The notes under the pieces are model-generated. The model saw nothing but the letters and a program-made list of their open reading frames with translations, had not been told where the DNA came from and searched no databases. Of a stretch of 44,930 bases of DNA, positions 15,887 through 25,071 are shown in pieces. The position numbers were made by a program, and so were the translations under genes. The DNA is taken from NCBI GenBank assembly GCA_023717525.1, contig JAMQPK010000119.1, positions 1 to 44,930 of the forward strand, written 5' to 3'. Position 1 is the stretch's first letter. Every line of letters starts with the position of its first letter. Source of the stretch: Vicinamibacterales bacterium (GTDB lineage: Bacteria > Acidobacteriota > Vicinamibacteria > Vicinamibacterales > JAMQPK01).

Positions 15887-17170
15887 ATGCCTATCAACAC
15901 CGACCGTCGCGGATTTCTTTCGGGCGTACTGGCTGGCGGCGCAGGCGCCGCGCTCACAGGTTGTGCAACACCCCCTGCGGCTGCCGCTCCCACCACTTCA
16001 GTCAACGCCAGGTACGAAACGCTCGACAAGATCCTGAAGGAGCCGGTGCTGAAGCGAGAGCTTTTCCCGACGCCGGTCATCATCGAGACGCTCGAACTGC
16101 TTCGCCTGGGCGATAACTTCCTCTGCCGCGTCCGCTCGAAGGACGGGGCGGTGGGTATCTCCGCTGCGAACAACTCACAGCAGCGCTCGCTCTACCCGAT
16201 CCAGGTGAACCGGTTGCAGCCGTTTTTCATCGGCAAGGACGCGCGCGATCTTGAGATGTTGCTCGAGGAAGTGACCGTCTACCAAAGCAATTACAAGCTG
16301 CAGAGCCTGGCGTTGTGGGTGCCGCTCGCGACAATCGAGTTCGCCATCCTCGACATGCTCGGTCGCATGGCGAATAAATCGTTGGGGCAGCTGGTCGGCG
16401 ATATTCACAACCCCAAGGTGAAGGTCTACCGCGCCAACGGTGAACGCGACGTCACCGCCGAAGCAGTGATGGAGAACCTGAAAAAGCAGGTGACAGAATC
16501 CCAGGCCAAGGCCCTCAAGATCAAAATCGGCGGCCGCATGAGCCATGTCGAATACCCGGTCGGGCGCTCGGAGAAGCTGATCCCGATGGTCCGCAAGGAA
16601 TTCGGCGACCAGATGATCTGCTACGCCGACTCGAACGGCTCGTACGGCGTCGAAGAGGGGATCATGTTCGGCAAGTTACTCGAAGAGTACAAGTTCGCGT
16701 TCTACGAAGAGCCGGTGCCGTTCGATTGGTACGAGGAAACGAAGGCCGTGACGGCCGCGGTCAACATTCCGGTCGCCGGCGGAGAACAGGAAGCCAGCAT
16801 GCACGCCTTCCGCTGGCTGATTGCCAACGATGGGCTGGATATCGTGCAGGCCGACCTCTACTACTTCGGCGGATTCATCCGATCGATGAAGGTCGCTCGC
16901 ATGGCCGCCGCGATGGGCAAGGTGCACACGCCGCACATCTCCGACGGGCTGGGTTACCTCTACATGGTGCATCTCGTGTCGGCGATTCCCAACGCGGGAC
17001 CCTACCACGAATTCAAGGGTCTGGAAGACACGGTGCCGTTCGAATGCAAGACGTCCTCGCTGAAGACGGAGGACGGAGTGGTCACGGTGCCGACCGGCCC
17101 GGGATTGGGCATCGAGATCGATCCCGCCTACATCAAGAAGCACGCGGTCGTGAAAGGGTCGGCGTCCTAG
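15887..17170 (+). CDS. Tat-exported enolase-superfamily lipoprotein (mandelate racemase/muconate lactonizing type)
   Basis: 427 residues. The N-terminus joins a Tat motif (DRRGFLSG) to a lipobox (LTGC, Cys 26), so the protein is predicted to be folded in the cytoplasm, exported by Tat and lipid-anchored. The enolase-superfamily catalytic set is present: KIKIG (Lys 211/213, the KxK pair), metal ligands Asp 248, Glu 274 and Glu 300 (YADSNG, YEEPVP, AGGEQ) and the general base His 350 in HTPHISDG. That arrangement marks the MR/MLE branch, which abstracts the alpha-proton of a carboxylate; the substrate is unknown. An exported, lipidated member is unusual because most are cytosolic. GAGGG lies nine bases before the ATG. 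The gene precedes the DUF1592-type cytochrome by 79 bp. Confidence 0.85.
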   Translation: MPINTDRRGFLSGVLAGGAGAALTGCATPPAAAAPTTSVNARYETLDKILKEPVLKRELFPTPVIIETLELLRLGDNFLCRVRSKDGAVGISAANNSQQRSLYPIQVNRLQPFFIGKDARDLEMLLEEVTVYQSNYKLQSLALWVPLATIEFAILDMLGRMANKSLGQLVGDIHNPKVKVYRANGERDVTAEAVMENLKKQVTESQAKALKIKIGGRMSHVEYPVGRSEKLIPMVRKEFGDQMICYADSNGSYGVEEGIMFGKLLEEYKFAFYEEPVPFDWYEETKAVTAAVNIPVAGGEQEASMHAFRWLIANDGLDIVQADLYYFGGFIRSMKVARMAAAMGKVHTPHISDGLGYLYMVHLVSAIPNAGPYHEFKGLEDTVPFECKTSSLKTEDGVVTVPTGPGLGIEIDPAYIKKHAVVKGSAS

Positions 17171-17249
17171 GCCACCGGAGGGTATCCATCTTGACCCTTC
17201 CAAATGTCGCCGGGTACCCGCATACTGAGACATCAAAACCACCGGCCTG

Positions 17250-19607
17250 GTGACGCTCGGATTCGTCGGAGGGGCTGTCTCGTTGATGTTGTGCCTGCAG
17301 GCGCAAACATCTGCGCAGCAAGCCCCCGCGGCGCTGACGCCTGCCTTGGATGCCCGCCGGGTGTTGGATCGGTACTGCGTCAGCTGCCATAACGAACGGC
17401 TCAAGACTGCGGACCTGAAGCTCGACGGGATCGACGCCGGCAACCCCGGTGTCAACGCCGAAGTCTGGGAAGAAGTCGTGCGCAAGGTGCACACGGGCAC
17501 CATGCCCCCGCCGAATGTGCCGCAGCCGTCCCAGGACGACCGGCGCGCGCTGCAAGCATGGCTGGAAACATCGCTCGATGCGGTTGCCGCCGCTAACCCG
17601 AATCCTGGCCGCACGGAGACACTCCGCCGTTTGAATCGGACGGAGTATCAGAACGCCGTCCGAGATCTGCTGGCGCTGAACGTGGACGCCGCGTCTCTGC
17701 TCCCGCCCGACGAGAGTGGTTACGGCTTCGACAACGTGACGGTGGGCGATCTTCCGCCGACGCTGCTCGACCGCTACATCTCGGCCGCGCGGAAGATCAG
17801 CCGCCTCGCGATCGGAAGCACTGAGACGTCTCTGCAGAGCGACATCATTCGCCTGCCCGCCGACCTCACGCAAGAAGAACATGTCGATGGCCTTCCGATC
17901 GGCACGCGCGGCGGTGTGTCGGTGTCCCGCACATTCGCCAGAGACGGCGAGTACGAGATCCAAATCTGGCTGATGCGCAGTCTTGAGGGAATCGTCAGCG
18001 GGTTGCGGGAGCAGCGCCCGCACGAGTTGTTGGTGCTGGTCGATCGCGAGCCGGTGGCACGTTTCACGATTGAGAAACGGCCCGACGTCGCCGATACGCT
18101 GGTGGACAAGGATTTGAAAGCGCGCGTCACCATGCGTGCCGGCCCGCACGAGATCGGCGTCACATTCGTCCAGGACGGTTCGTCGCTGCTCGAGACGGCA
18201 AGGCAGCCTCTGCAGGTGCACTTCAACGACCGGCGGCATCCGCGAATCGCGCCCGCCATCGACCAGATCTCGCTCACGGGGCCTTATGAGGCAAAGGGCG
18301 CGGAGGACACGCCGAGTCACAAACGGCTGTTCGTGTGCGCAAACAAAGACGACGCGTGCGCCAGAACGATTCTGACGACGCTGATGCGGCGCGCGTATCG
18401 GCGGCCCGTATCGAAAGCCGACGTTGACGGCCCGATGGCCTTCTATCGCGAAGGACGGGCCGACGGTGGCTTCGACGCCGGCATTGCGAGCGCGCTGAGC
18501 GCCGTGCTCATCAATCCCGAATTTCTGTTCCGCGTCGAAACCGATCCCCCGCAATCGAAGAAGAGCCCGGCCGGCGCCGCCTACCGGATCAGCGAACTCG
18601 AACTGGCATCGCGCCTGTCGTTCTTCCTGTGGAGCAGCATTCCGGACGACGAACTGCTCGATGCGGCGATTGCAGGCAAGCTGAATCGCCCAGAGGAACT
18701 CGAGAAGCAGACGCGAAGAATGATCGCCGACAAGCGGTCATTCAACCTGGCGGCCAACTTCGCCGGGCAATGGCTGCGGCTGCGCAATATCGATGCGGTC
18801 CAGCCGAACGCGCGTCTCTTTCCGGATTTCGACGACAATCTGCGTCAGGCGTTCCGGCAGGAAACCGAACTCTTCTTCGACAGCGTGCTGCGCGAGGATC
18901 GCAGCGTGCTCGACTTGATCAGAGCGGACTACACCTTCCTGAACGAGCGGCTCGCGAAGCACTACGGAATACCCGACATCTACGGAAGCCGCTTCCGGCG
19001 CGTCACGCTGTCGCCCGACAGCAAGCGTGGAGGTCTTCTGAGGCAAGGCAGCGTGCTCTCGGTCACATCGTACGCGACGCGGACGTCGCCGATTCTTCGT
19101 GGCGTCTGGGTTCTCGGCAACATGTTCGGTGCCCCGCCGCCGCCGCCTCTCCCAAACGTCCCCGCGCTCGACGAGAGTGTGGTTTCCGCCAACCTTCCGA
19201 TGCGCGAACGGCTGGCCGCCCATCGCAGCAACGCCGTGTGTGCGAGCTGCCACCGCACGATCGATCCGGTGGGTTTCTCGCTCGAAAGCTTCAATGCGGT
19301 GGGGCAGTGGCGGGATTACGAAGCAGACGACGTGCCGATTGACGTATCGGGGGCGCTGCCTGGCGTCGGCGCGTTCCGTGGAGTCGCGGGCCTCGAGGAC
19401 GGGCTTCTGAGCCATCCTGAATTGTTTGCCGGCACGCTGACGGAAAAATTGATGACCTTCGCGTTGGGACGAGGCGTCGGGTACTACGACGCCCCCGCTA
19501 TCCGCAAGATTGTTCGCGAAGCCGGGAAGGACCGATACCGTTTCTCGTCGCTCATCCTGGGAATAGTGAAGAGCGTACCGTTTCAGATGAGGAAATCCAC
19601 GTCATGA
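17250..19607 (+). CDS. DUF1592/DUF1588-type secreted cytochrome c-like protein
   Basis: 785 residues with a signal peptide (residues 1-25). Domain order matches the Planctomycete/Acidobacteria five-domain proteins: an N-terminal heme-binding module with CVSCHN (C46-H50), DUF1587 (TLRRLNRTEYQNAVRDLL), DUF1595 (LMRRAYRRPVSKADVDG), DUF1592 (RISELELASRLSFFLWSSIP), DUF1588 with a second CxxCH (CASCHR, C664-H668) and a C-terminal DUF1585. The start is GTG 17250 with a weak ribosome site. It overlaps the DUF1552 gene by ATGA, so the two are made together. The family is not biochemically characterised; two heme sites indicate a periplasmic redox role. Confidence 0.88.
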   Translation: MTLGFVGGAVSLMLCLQAQTSAQQAPAALTPALDARRVLDRYCVSCHNERLKTADLKLDGIDAGNPGVNAEVWEEVVRKVHTGTMPPPNVPQPSQDDRRALQAWLETSLDAVAAANPNPGRTETLRRLNRTEYQNAVRDLLALNVDAASLLPPDESGYGFDNVTVGDLPPTLLDRYISAARKISRLAIGSTETSLQSDIIRLPADLTQEEHVDGLPIGTRGGVSVSRTFARDGEYEIQIWLMRSLEGIVSGLREQRPHELLVLVDREPVARFTIEKRPDVADTLVDKDLKARVTMRAGPHEIGVTFVQDGSSLLETARQPLQVHFNDRRHPRIAPAIDQISLTGPYEAKGAEDTPSHKRLFVCANKDDACARTILTTLMRRAYRRPVSKADVDGPMAFYREGRADGGFDAGIASALSAVLINPEFLFRVETDPPQSKKSPAGAAYRISELELASRLSFFLWSSIPDDELLDAAIAGKLNRPEELEKQTRRMIADKRSFNLAANFAGQWLRLRNIDAVQPNARLFPDFDDNLRQAFRQETELFFDSVLREDRSVLDLIRADYTFLNERLAKHYGIPDIYGSRFRRVTLSPDSKRGGLLRQGSVLSVTSYATRTSPILRGVWVLGNMFGAPPPPPLPNVPALDESVVSANLPMRERLAAHRSNAVCASCHRTIDPVGFSLESFNAVGQWRDYEADDVPIDVSGALPGVGAFRGVAGLEDGLLSHPELFAGTLTEKLMTFALGRGVGYYDAPAIRKIVREAGKDRYRFSSLILGIVKSVPFQMRKSTS

Positions 19608-20947
19608 TCATCACGAAGAAGGCTATCCCGAGGCGGACGTTTCTGAGGGGCGCCCAGGCCGCGCTGGCGCTGCCGCTCCTCGACGCCATGATCCCGGCCG
19701 CGACGGCGTGGGCGAAGACGCCAGCCGTGCCGGTAGCGAGGCTCGGGTTCGTGTTCATCCCGATGGGATGCGATCACGCGAGATGGACTCCGCCGTCGCA
19801 GGAGAAGCTCGTTGAGTTGTCGCCTATCCTGCAGCCGATCGAGCCGATCAAGGACAAAGTCACCGTCATCACCAACACACGGCTGCAGAATGCCTACCCT
19901 GGCACGCACGACACATCCAATGCGGGCTTCCTGAGCGCGGCGTTTGCCAAGCATACCGAGAGCTCGGACTATTTTCTGGGGACGACGGCCGACCAAATCG
20001 CCGCCAAGCAGATGGGCCGGGAGACGCAGTTGGCGTCGCTCGAGCTCTCGATGGACTTGAACCCGCTCGCCGGCGTGTGCAACAACGGCTACGCGTGCGT
20101 CTATCAGAATTGCCTGTCGTGGTCTTCGCCGACGACGCCGCTCCCGTCAGAAGCGCATCCGCGCATCGTCTTCGAGCGCCTCTTCGGCGAGGGCGGCAAC
20201 GCGGCCGCGCGGCAGGCGGCGCTGCGCAGCCGGGCGAGCTTGCTTGATTCGTTCAGCGGGGACATCGCGCGGCTGAAGCAGCGTGTGGGCATACCCGATC
20301 GAGCCCGCGTCGATCAGTATCTCGAGAGCGTTCGCGAGATCGAACGGCAGATCCAGCGGGCCGAGGCGGCGGCGATGGACGATGCCTCGCCAGACCTGGA
20401 TCGGCCGGTTGGCGTTCCCGCTGCGTTTGCCGATCACGCGAAGCTGATGTTCGATCTGCAGATTCTGGCGTTCCAGGCAGATATCACGCGCGTCATCACG
20501 TTCCAGCTGACGCGCGAGCTGAGCAATCGCACGTATCCGGAAATCGGCGTTCCGGACCCGCATCATCCAACGAGCCATCACGGCAACGACCCGGAGAAAG
20601 TCGCGAAGATTGCGAAGATTAATACCTTCCACGTGTCGCTGTTCTCGGAATTCCTGCAGAGGATGAAAGCCACTCCCGATGGCGATGGGTCGCTCCTCGA
20701 TCACACCGTCTACCTGTACGGGAGCGGGATGGGTAATCCCAGCCTGCACGATCACGAGAACCTGCCGATCCTGGTCGCGGGCGGTGCCGCGTCGGGCCTG
20801 AAGGGTGGACGGCACATCAAGTACGAGAAAGCCGTACCGCTGGCCAACCTCCATCTGACGCTGCTCGATCGGGTTGGCGTCCATCTGGATCAGTTCGCCG
20901 ACAGCAACGGCAAGGTCGAAGACCTCTTTGATCCCGTCGCCTTGTAG
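19604..20947 (+). CDS. DUF1552 Tat-exported protein
   Basis: 447 residues. A Tat signal (PRRTFLRG, residues 9-16, with a hydrophobic run to about residue 38) heads a DUF1552 domain. Recognisable parts are ARLGFVFIPMGCDHARW, the DQIAAKQMGRETQLASLELS segment, and a C-terminal region with VYLYGSGMGNPSLHDHENLP that recalls the alkaline-phosphatase/DUF1501-like fold. The start is in an ATGA overlap with the DUF1592 gene. This pair recurs together in Acidobacteria and Planctomycetes and is presumed to form a complex, the heme protein supplying electrons; the reaction is unknown. Catalytic residues cannot be stated with confidence, but the His-rich PDPHHPTSHHGN stretch is a candidate metal site. Confidence 0.88.
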   Translation: MIITKKAIPRRTFLRGAQAALALPLLDAMIPAATAWAKTPAVPVARLGFVFIPMGCDHARWTPPSQEKLVELSPILQPIEPIKDKVTVITNTRLQNAYPGTHDTSNAGFLSAAFAKHTESSDYFLGTTADQIAAKQMGRETQLASLELSMDLNPLAGVCNNGYACVYQNCLSWSSPTTPLPSEAHPRIVFERLFGEGGNAAARQAALRSRASLLDSFSGDIARLKQRVGIPDRARVDQYLESVREIERQIQRAEAAAMDDASPDLDRPVGVPAAFADHAKLMFDLQILAFQADITRVITFQLTRELSNRTYPEIGVPDPHHPTSHHGNDPEKVAKIAKINTFHVSLFSEFLQRMKATPDGDGSLLDHTVYLYGSGMGNPSLHDHENLPILVAGGAASGLKGGRHIKYEKAVPLANLHLTLLDRVGVHLDQFADSNGKVEDLFDPVAL

Positions 20948-20949
20948 GA

Positions 20950-21004
20950 AAAAGGGGTCGGGTGCCTTTTTACACTTTTCGTAAAAAGGCACCCGACCCC
21001 TTTT
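20950..21004. repeat. Perfect 24-bp inverted repeat (REP/MITE-like hairpin)
   Basis: Arms at 20950-20973 and 20981-21004 are perfect complements around a 7-nt loop (ACTTTTC). The arm has a GGGGTCGGGTGCC core flanked by A and T runs. It starts three bases after the DUF1552 stop and ends 14 nt before the ankyrin gene ATG. No other copy is in this window. In form it resembles the extragenic palindromes moved by RAYT transposases; in RNA it would be a very stable hairpin that could act as a terminator or attenuator or protect the upstream mRNA. Confidence 0.8.
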
Positions 21005-21018
21005 CGAAGGGAACGCAC

Positions 21019-22566
21019 ATGTATTGCAGAAGAATCAGTGGCCTCATTCTCCTGGTGCTTGGCATCGCCGGTGTCGCGCCGGGCGCTGAACGGGCGACGC
21101 TTGCCGACGCCGCCGAACAGCGCGACAAGGCGCGCGTCCGCACGCTCCTCGAGGCGCATGCCGACGTCAACGCCCCTCAAGTTGACGGGACGACGGCTCT
21201 CCACTGGGCCGCGTACAACGATGATGCGGATCTCGGGGCATTGCTCGTGCGGGCGGGCGCCAACGTGAACGCGGTGAACCGCTACGGTGTGCCGCCGCTC
21301 TCGTTGGCGTGCGGCACTGGCAGCGCCGGCGTCGTGAGGCTGCTGCTGGCCGCTGGTGCCGATGCGAACGCCACGATGAAGAGCGGTGAGACCGTTCTCA
21401 TGATTGCGTCTCGATCGGGCAATCTCGAGGCGGTGAAAGCGCTTTTGACGCATGGCGCGAAACACGACGCGCGTGAACGGCGCGGGCAGACCGCATTGAT
21501 GTGGGCCGCGGCCGAGGGACACGCCGACGTCGTCCGTGCGCTCGTCGAGGCAGGAGCCGACATCAACGCGACGCTCGATTCGGGATTTACGCCGTTCTTC
21601 TTTGCCGTGCGCGAAGGGCGCATCGACACTGTGCGTGCGTTTCTCGAGGCAGGAGTCGATGTGAACGCGACGCTGCAGCGTCGCGAGAGCGCTCCTGGCA
21701 ACCCTGCCCTCTATAAACCTGCCGGCAGGGGGACGAGCCCGTTGCTGCTTGCGGTGCAGAACGGCCACTTCGAGCTCGCGATGGCGCTGGTCGAGGCGGG
21801 CGCCGATCCCAATGATCGGCGGACAGGATTCGCGCCGCTCCATACGGTCAGTTGGGTGAGAAGGCCGGATTCGAGCGACGTGAGTGAGCCGGCGCCAGTC
21901 GGGTCCGGGCGGCTCACGAGCCTTCAGTTCGTACGAGAAATCGTCAAGCGGGGCGCAAACGTCAATCTGCGGCTCGACAAGGGCGCGCCCAAAGTTCCCA
22001 ATACCTCCTCACGCATTGGCAGTGAAGGGGCGACGCCATTTCTTCTCGCCGCCGATCGCTCCGACGTTGCGCTGATGAAGCTGCTGCTGGAACTCGGCGC
22101 CGATCCCCTGCTGCCGAACTTGAACAACACGACGCCGCTGATGATGGCCGCCGGCCTCGAAACGACAGAGCCCCTCGAAGAGGCGGGCGAGGAACCGGAG
22201 GCGCTGGAAGCGGTGAAGATGCTGCTCGATCTCGGCGCCGACATCAACGCCGTGGACAACAACGGCGATACGGCGATGCACGGTGCGGCCTACGCGCAGT
22301 ACCCACGGGTCGTGAAGCTGCTGGCAGATCGCGGAGCCGATCCGCAGATCTGGAAGGAGCGGAACAAGCAGGGCGTGACGCCGCTCTTCGCGGCTGAAGG
22401 CCACATCGGGCGGCTGCCGAGGCCGGATCAGGCCACGATCGACGCGGTGACTCGCCTGATGCTGGCAGCCGGCCTACCGACCGAAGGCGAACGGCCGGCG
22501 GTCGTGGATATTTACGAGAAACCGGCCGAACCTCCCCAGAAGCCGGTCGCACCCGAGAAGAAGTAA
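21019..22566 (+). CDS. Secreted ankyrin-repeat protein
   Basis: 515 residues with a signal peptide (residues 8-23, ending APGAE). About eleven ankyrin repeats span residues 27-480. Canonical units such as G-x-TALHWAAYNDDADLGALLVRAGANVN and GQTALMWAAAEGHADVVRALVEAGADIN are clear; one degenerate repeat near residues 245-300 carries an insertion. The tail is Pro/Glu-rich. Ankyrin arrays bind proteins, so this is likely a periplasmic scaffold or partner of the DUF1592/DUF1552 products encoded just upstream. ATG 21019 with GAAGG at 21006-21010 is the start; the frame is open through the hairpin to a GTG at 20962, but that would put the signal peptide behind 19 polar residues. Confidence 0.88.
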   Translation: MYCRRISGLILLVLGIAGVAPGAERATLADAAEQRDKARVRTLLEAHADVNAPQVDGTTALHWAAYNDDADLGALLVRAGANVNAVNRYGVPPLSLACGTGSAGVVRLLLAAGADANATMKSGETVLMIASRSGNLEAVKALLTHGAKHDARERRGQTALMWAAAEGHADVVRALVEAGADINATLDSGFTPFFFAVREGRIDTVRAFLEAGVDVNATLQRRESAPGNPALYKPAGRGTSPLLLAVQNGHFELAMALVEAGADPNDRRTGFAPLHTVSWVRRPDSSDVSEPAPVGSGRLTSLQFVREIVKRGANVNLRLDKGAPKVPNTSSRIGSEGATPFLLAADRSDVALMKLLLELGADPLLPNLNNTTPLMMAAGLETTEPLEEAGEEPEALEAVKMLLDLGADINAVDNNGDTAMHGAAYAQYPRVVKLLADRGADPQIWKERNKQGVTPLFAAEGHIGRLPRPDQATIDAVTRLMLAAGLPTEGERPAVVDIYEKPAEPPQKPVAPEKK

Positions 22567-22637
22567 GGCACGTTCGTCACGCCGATTTAACGCGGCAGTC
22601 GCGTCCGTGTGACGCGCACGCGCTAGAGTCTCGCGCT

Positions 22638-24242
22638 ATGCGAACTCTACGTGTGATTCTGTGCTCTTCCGTGTTTCTGCTGGCGACGGTCATTTCCTCA
22701 TCGGCACAGCCAGCCTTCGTCAACGGCATCGTCATTCCGGGTACCACGCTCGACGCGACGGGACTGCCGGGGGCGAATCAGGGCCGCTTCGGGGCTTTCT
22801 CGGACATCTACTACGACCCCGTCCGGAACGAATGGTGGGCGCTGTCGGATCGGGGCCCCGGAGGAGGGTTGCTCGACTACGAGACGCGTCTCCAGCGCTT
22901 TGAAGTCAGCGTCAACCCGATCACGGGGCGCATTTCCAACTTCCGAATTCTTCAGACCGTCAAACTGCAAGATCGCAACGGGAGGCTGACCGCACCAGCG
23001 GCATCAGTCCCAAACCCCGAAGCGCTGAACGGATCGAATCCCCAGCTCCTGAACGGGAACCCCGCGGTTCTGGGGCGCAGCCTCGATCCCGAAGGACTCG
23101 CGGTCGACCCGCGTTCCGGCCATTTCCTCATCACGGATGAGTACGGACCGTCGCTCTATGAGTTCAGCCGCACCGGCCGGCTCATCGCCGAGTTCGAGGT
23201 TCCGGCGAACCTCGTTCCGAGGCCAACCGCGGCTGGTGTCGACTATGTGGGCGTGCGCAACGGAGACTTTTCCGGGCTGGGCCGGCAGGACAATCGCGGC
23301 TACGAGGGTGTGGCCATCAGCCCGGATGGCAAGAAGCTGTTCGCTGTGTTGCAGGATCCGCTGATCAATGAGGGCCCACGCACATCTGGGACACCTGAGA
23401 ACACCGACAATGACGGCCGCGACGGACAGTGGGTCCGAATCGTCGTCTTCGACAACGACTGGTGGAGTCCGACGTATCGCAAGAGCATTGCGCAGTACGC
23501 CTACCAGCTCGAATCGCAGCAGGCGATCGCCGCGCGAATCCTTGCTGCTGGTGGCTCAGCGGTTGCCGCGCCGCGAGTGAACCTGCCAGGTTCGGCGAAT
23601 GACGTCAGCCCGGATCCCAGCCAGGGGCGCAATATCGGGCTGTCGGCCATCGTCGCCCTCAACGACCACCAGTTCCTCGTCATCGAACGCGACAACCGTG
23701 GTATCGGGGTGGACGATCCGATCGGCGCCAACGTCGTCGGCAGCAAGCGCGTCTACAAGATCGACATCACCGGTGCCACTGACGTGTCCAACGAAGATCT
23801 CCCGGACTCCGGAGACCTCGCCGCCTCGGGCATCGTGCCGGTGACGAAAGACAGCGAGGTGTTCATCGACCTCACGCTGAACAGCCAACTCCCGAACGGG
23901 AAGCAGGCTGAAAAGTGGGAGGGGCTGACGATTGGCCCGCGCCTGCTGGGTGGGCGGCACCTCATCCTCACCGGCAACGACAGCGACTATTCGGTGACGC
24001 AGACTGGTGCCGGCACGCAATTCGACATCTACGTGAATTTTCTCGGGGGCAGTGTCCAGCGTGACCTTGATAATCCGACGCTGCTGAACGGCGTACTCGT
24101 GGGTCCACCACCCGCGGGCTACTCACTCCTTCCCAGCGTGCTGCACGCGTATCGCGCCTCAGCGAGGGACTTGGCCGGCTACGAGCCACCGCGCGGCTGG
24201 CTATTCGGCTTCTTCCAGTTCCTGTTCGATCAGTTCGACTGA
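22638..24242 (+). CDS. Secreted esterase-like/phytase-like beta-propeller protein
   Basis: 534 residues with a signal peptide (residues 5-23, SSSAQP). The mature protein matches the 'esterase-like activity of phytase' family (PF13449): early GRFGAFSDIYYDP and WWALSDRGPGG, then SLDPEGLAVDP, FLITDEYGPSLYEFS, NRGYEGVAISPDG, FLVIERDNRG and KWEGLTIGP, each a propeller blade edge. Family members are secreted and have been linked to phosphoester or ester hydrolysis, but activity is poorly proven. It is probably its own transcription unit: 71 bp separates it from the ankyrin gene, with no convincing promoter visible. Confidence 0.82.
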   Translation: MRTLRVILCSSVFLLATVISSSAQPAFVNGIVIPGTTLDATGLPGANQGRFGAFSDIYYDPVRNEWWALSDRGPGGGLLDYETRLQRFEVSVNPITGRISNFRILQTVKLQDRNGRLTAPAASVPNPEALNGSNPQLLNGNPAVLGRSLDPEGLAVDPRSGHFLITDEYGPSLYEFSRTGRLIAEFEVPANLVPRPTAAGVDYVGVRNGDFSGLGRQDNRGYEGVAISPDGKKLFAVLQDPLINEGPRTSGTPENTDNDGRDGQWVRIVVFDNDWWSPTYRKSIAQYAYQLESQQAIAARILAAGGSAVAAPRVNLPGSANDVSPDPSQGRNIGLSAIVALNDHQFLVIERDNRGIGVDDPIGANVVGSKRVYKIDITGATDVSNEDLPDSGDLAASGIVPVTKDSEVFIDLTLNSQLPNGKQAEKWEGLTIGPRLLGGRHLILTGNDSDYSVTQTGAGTQFDIYVNFLGGSVQRDLDNPTLLNGVLVGPPPAGYSLLPSVLHAYRASARDLAGYEPPRGWLFGFFQFLFDQFD

Positions 24243-24363
24243 GGAGAGAGTGCAAGGAATACTGGGATGGCCGCGATGATTATTGCGGCCAAGCACTACA
24301 GCCCGTTGAACGACAGCGCCGCGAAGCCTCGGCCTTCGAGTAGGCTATTGTCCGGCGCGAGTC

Positions 24364-25062
24364 ATGCCACGAAGTGTTCATCTCGAGCGACACCGCACGG
24401 CGCGCATCGGCTGGTTGCGCGCCGCCGTCCTCGGCGCAAACGACGGCATCGTGTCCACGGCGAGCCTGATCGTCGGTGTGGCCGCCGCGAATGCCAGCCG
24501 CAGTGAGATGCTCGTCGCCGGCATCGCGGGGCTGGTCGCCGGCGCCATGTCGATGGCGGCCGGCGAGTTCGTGTCGGTCAGCTCGCAGTCCGACACGGAG
24601 CAGGCAGACCTGGCGCGCGAGCGTGCCGAGCTGGTCACTCAACCCGAGTTCGAGAAGCGGGAACTCGCCGCAATCTATGTGGCCCGAGGACTGGCGCCGG
24701 AGCTCGCGGCGCAGGTTGCGCAGCAACTCATGGCCCACGATGCGCTCGGTGCTCATCTGAGAGACGAGCTGGGCATTTCCGAGGTCGTGAGCGCCCGCCC
24801 CGTGCAAGCGGGGCTCACTTCGGCCGCCACGTTCGCCGTAGGCGCGGCGCTGCCCCTGCTGACGGCGCTCGTGGCACCGGCACAAAGTGTGGTTCCTGCC
24901 GTATCCGTCACGTCGCTATTGTTCTTAACTGCGCTCGGCGCCATCTCGGCCCGCACCGGTGGCGCGCCTGTGCTGAAAGCCTCGATGCGTGTTGCGTTCT
25001 GGGGAGCGCTCGCCATGGCCATCACCGCGGCGGTCGGCAAGCTGTTCGGCGCGGTGGTCTGA
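24364..25062 (+). CDS. VIT1/CCC1-family iron/manganese transporter
   Basis: 232 residues, the usual size. Starts with HLERHRTARIGWLRAAVLGANDGIVSTASLIVGVA, of which the GANDGIVST segment is the VIT-family signature. A second family motif, AGAMSMAAGEFVSVSSQSD, follows in the next helix. Five membrane helices are predicted, with a cytoplasmic Glu/Asp-rich helical insert at residues 75-140 that in the family binds metal ions. It should export Fe(II) or Mn(II) from the cytoplasm. It stands alone, 121 bp after the phytase-like gene; that gap shows nothing recognisable. Confidence 0.9.
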   Translation: MPRSVHLERHRTARIGWLRAAVLGANDGIVSTASLIVGVAAANASRSEMLVAGIAGLVAGAMSMAAGEFVSVSSQSDTEQADLARERAELVTQPEFEKRELAAIYVARGLAPELAAQVAQQLMAHDALGAHLRDELGISEVVSARPVQAGLTSAATFAVGAALPLLTALVAPAQSVVPAVSVTSLLFLTALGAISARTGGAPVLKASMRVAFWGALAMAITAAVGKLFGAVV

Positions 25063-25071
25063 CGCACGCCC

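Noticed and set aside
20962-21018. Upstream GTG start for the ankyrin gene inside the hairpin
   Set aside because: It would add 19 polar residues before the signal peptide, while ATG 21019 has a good ribosome-binding site.
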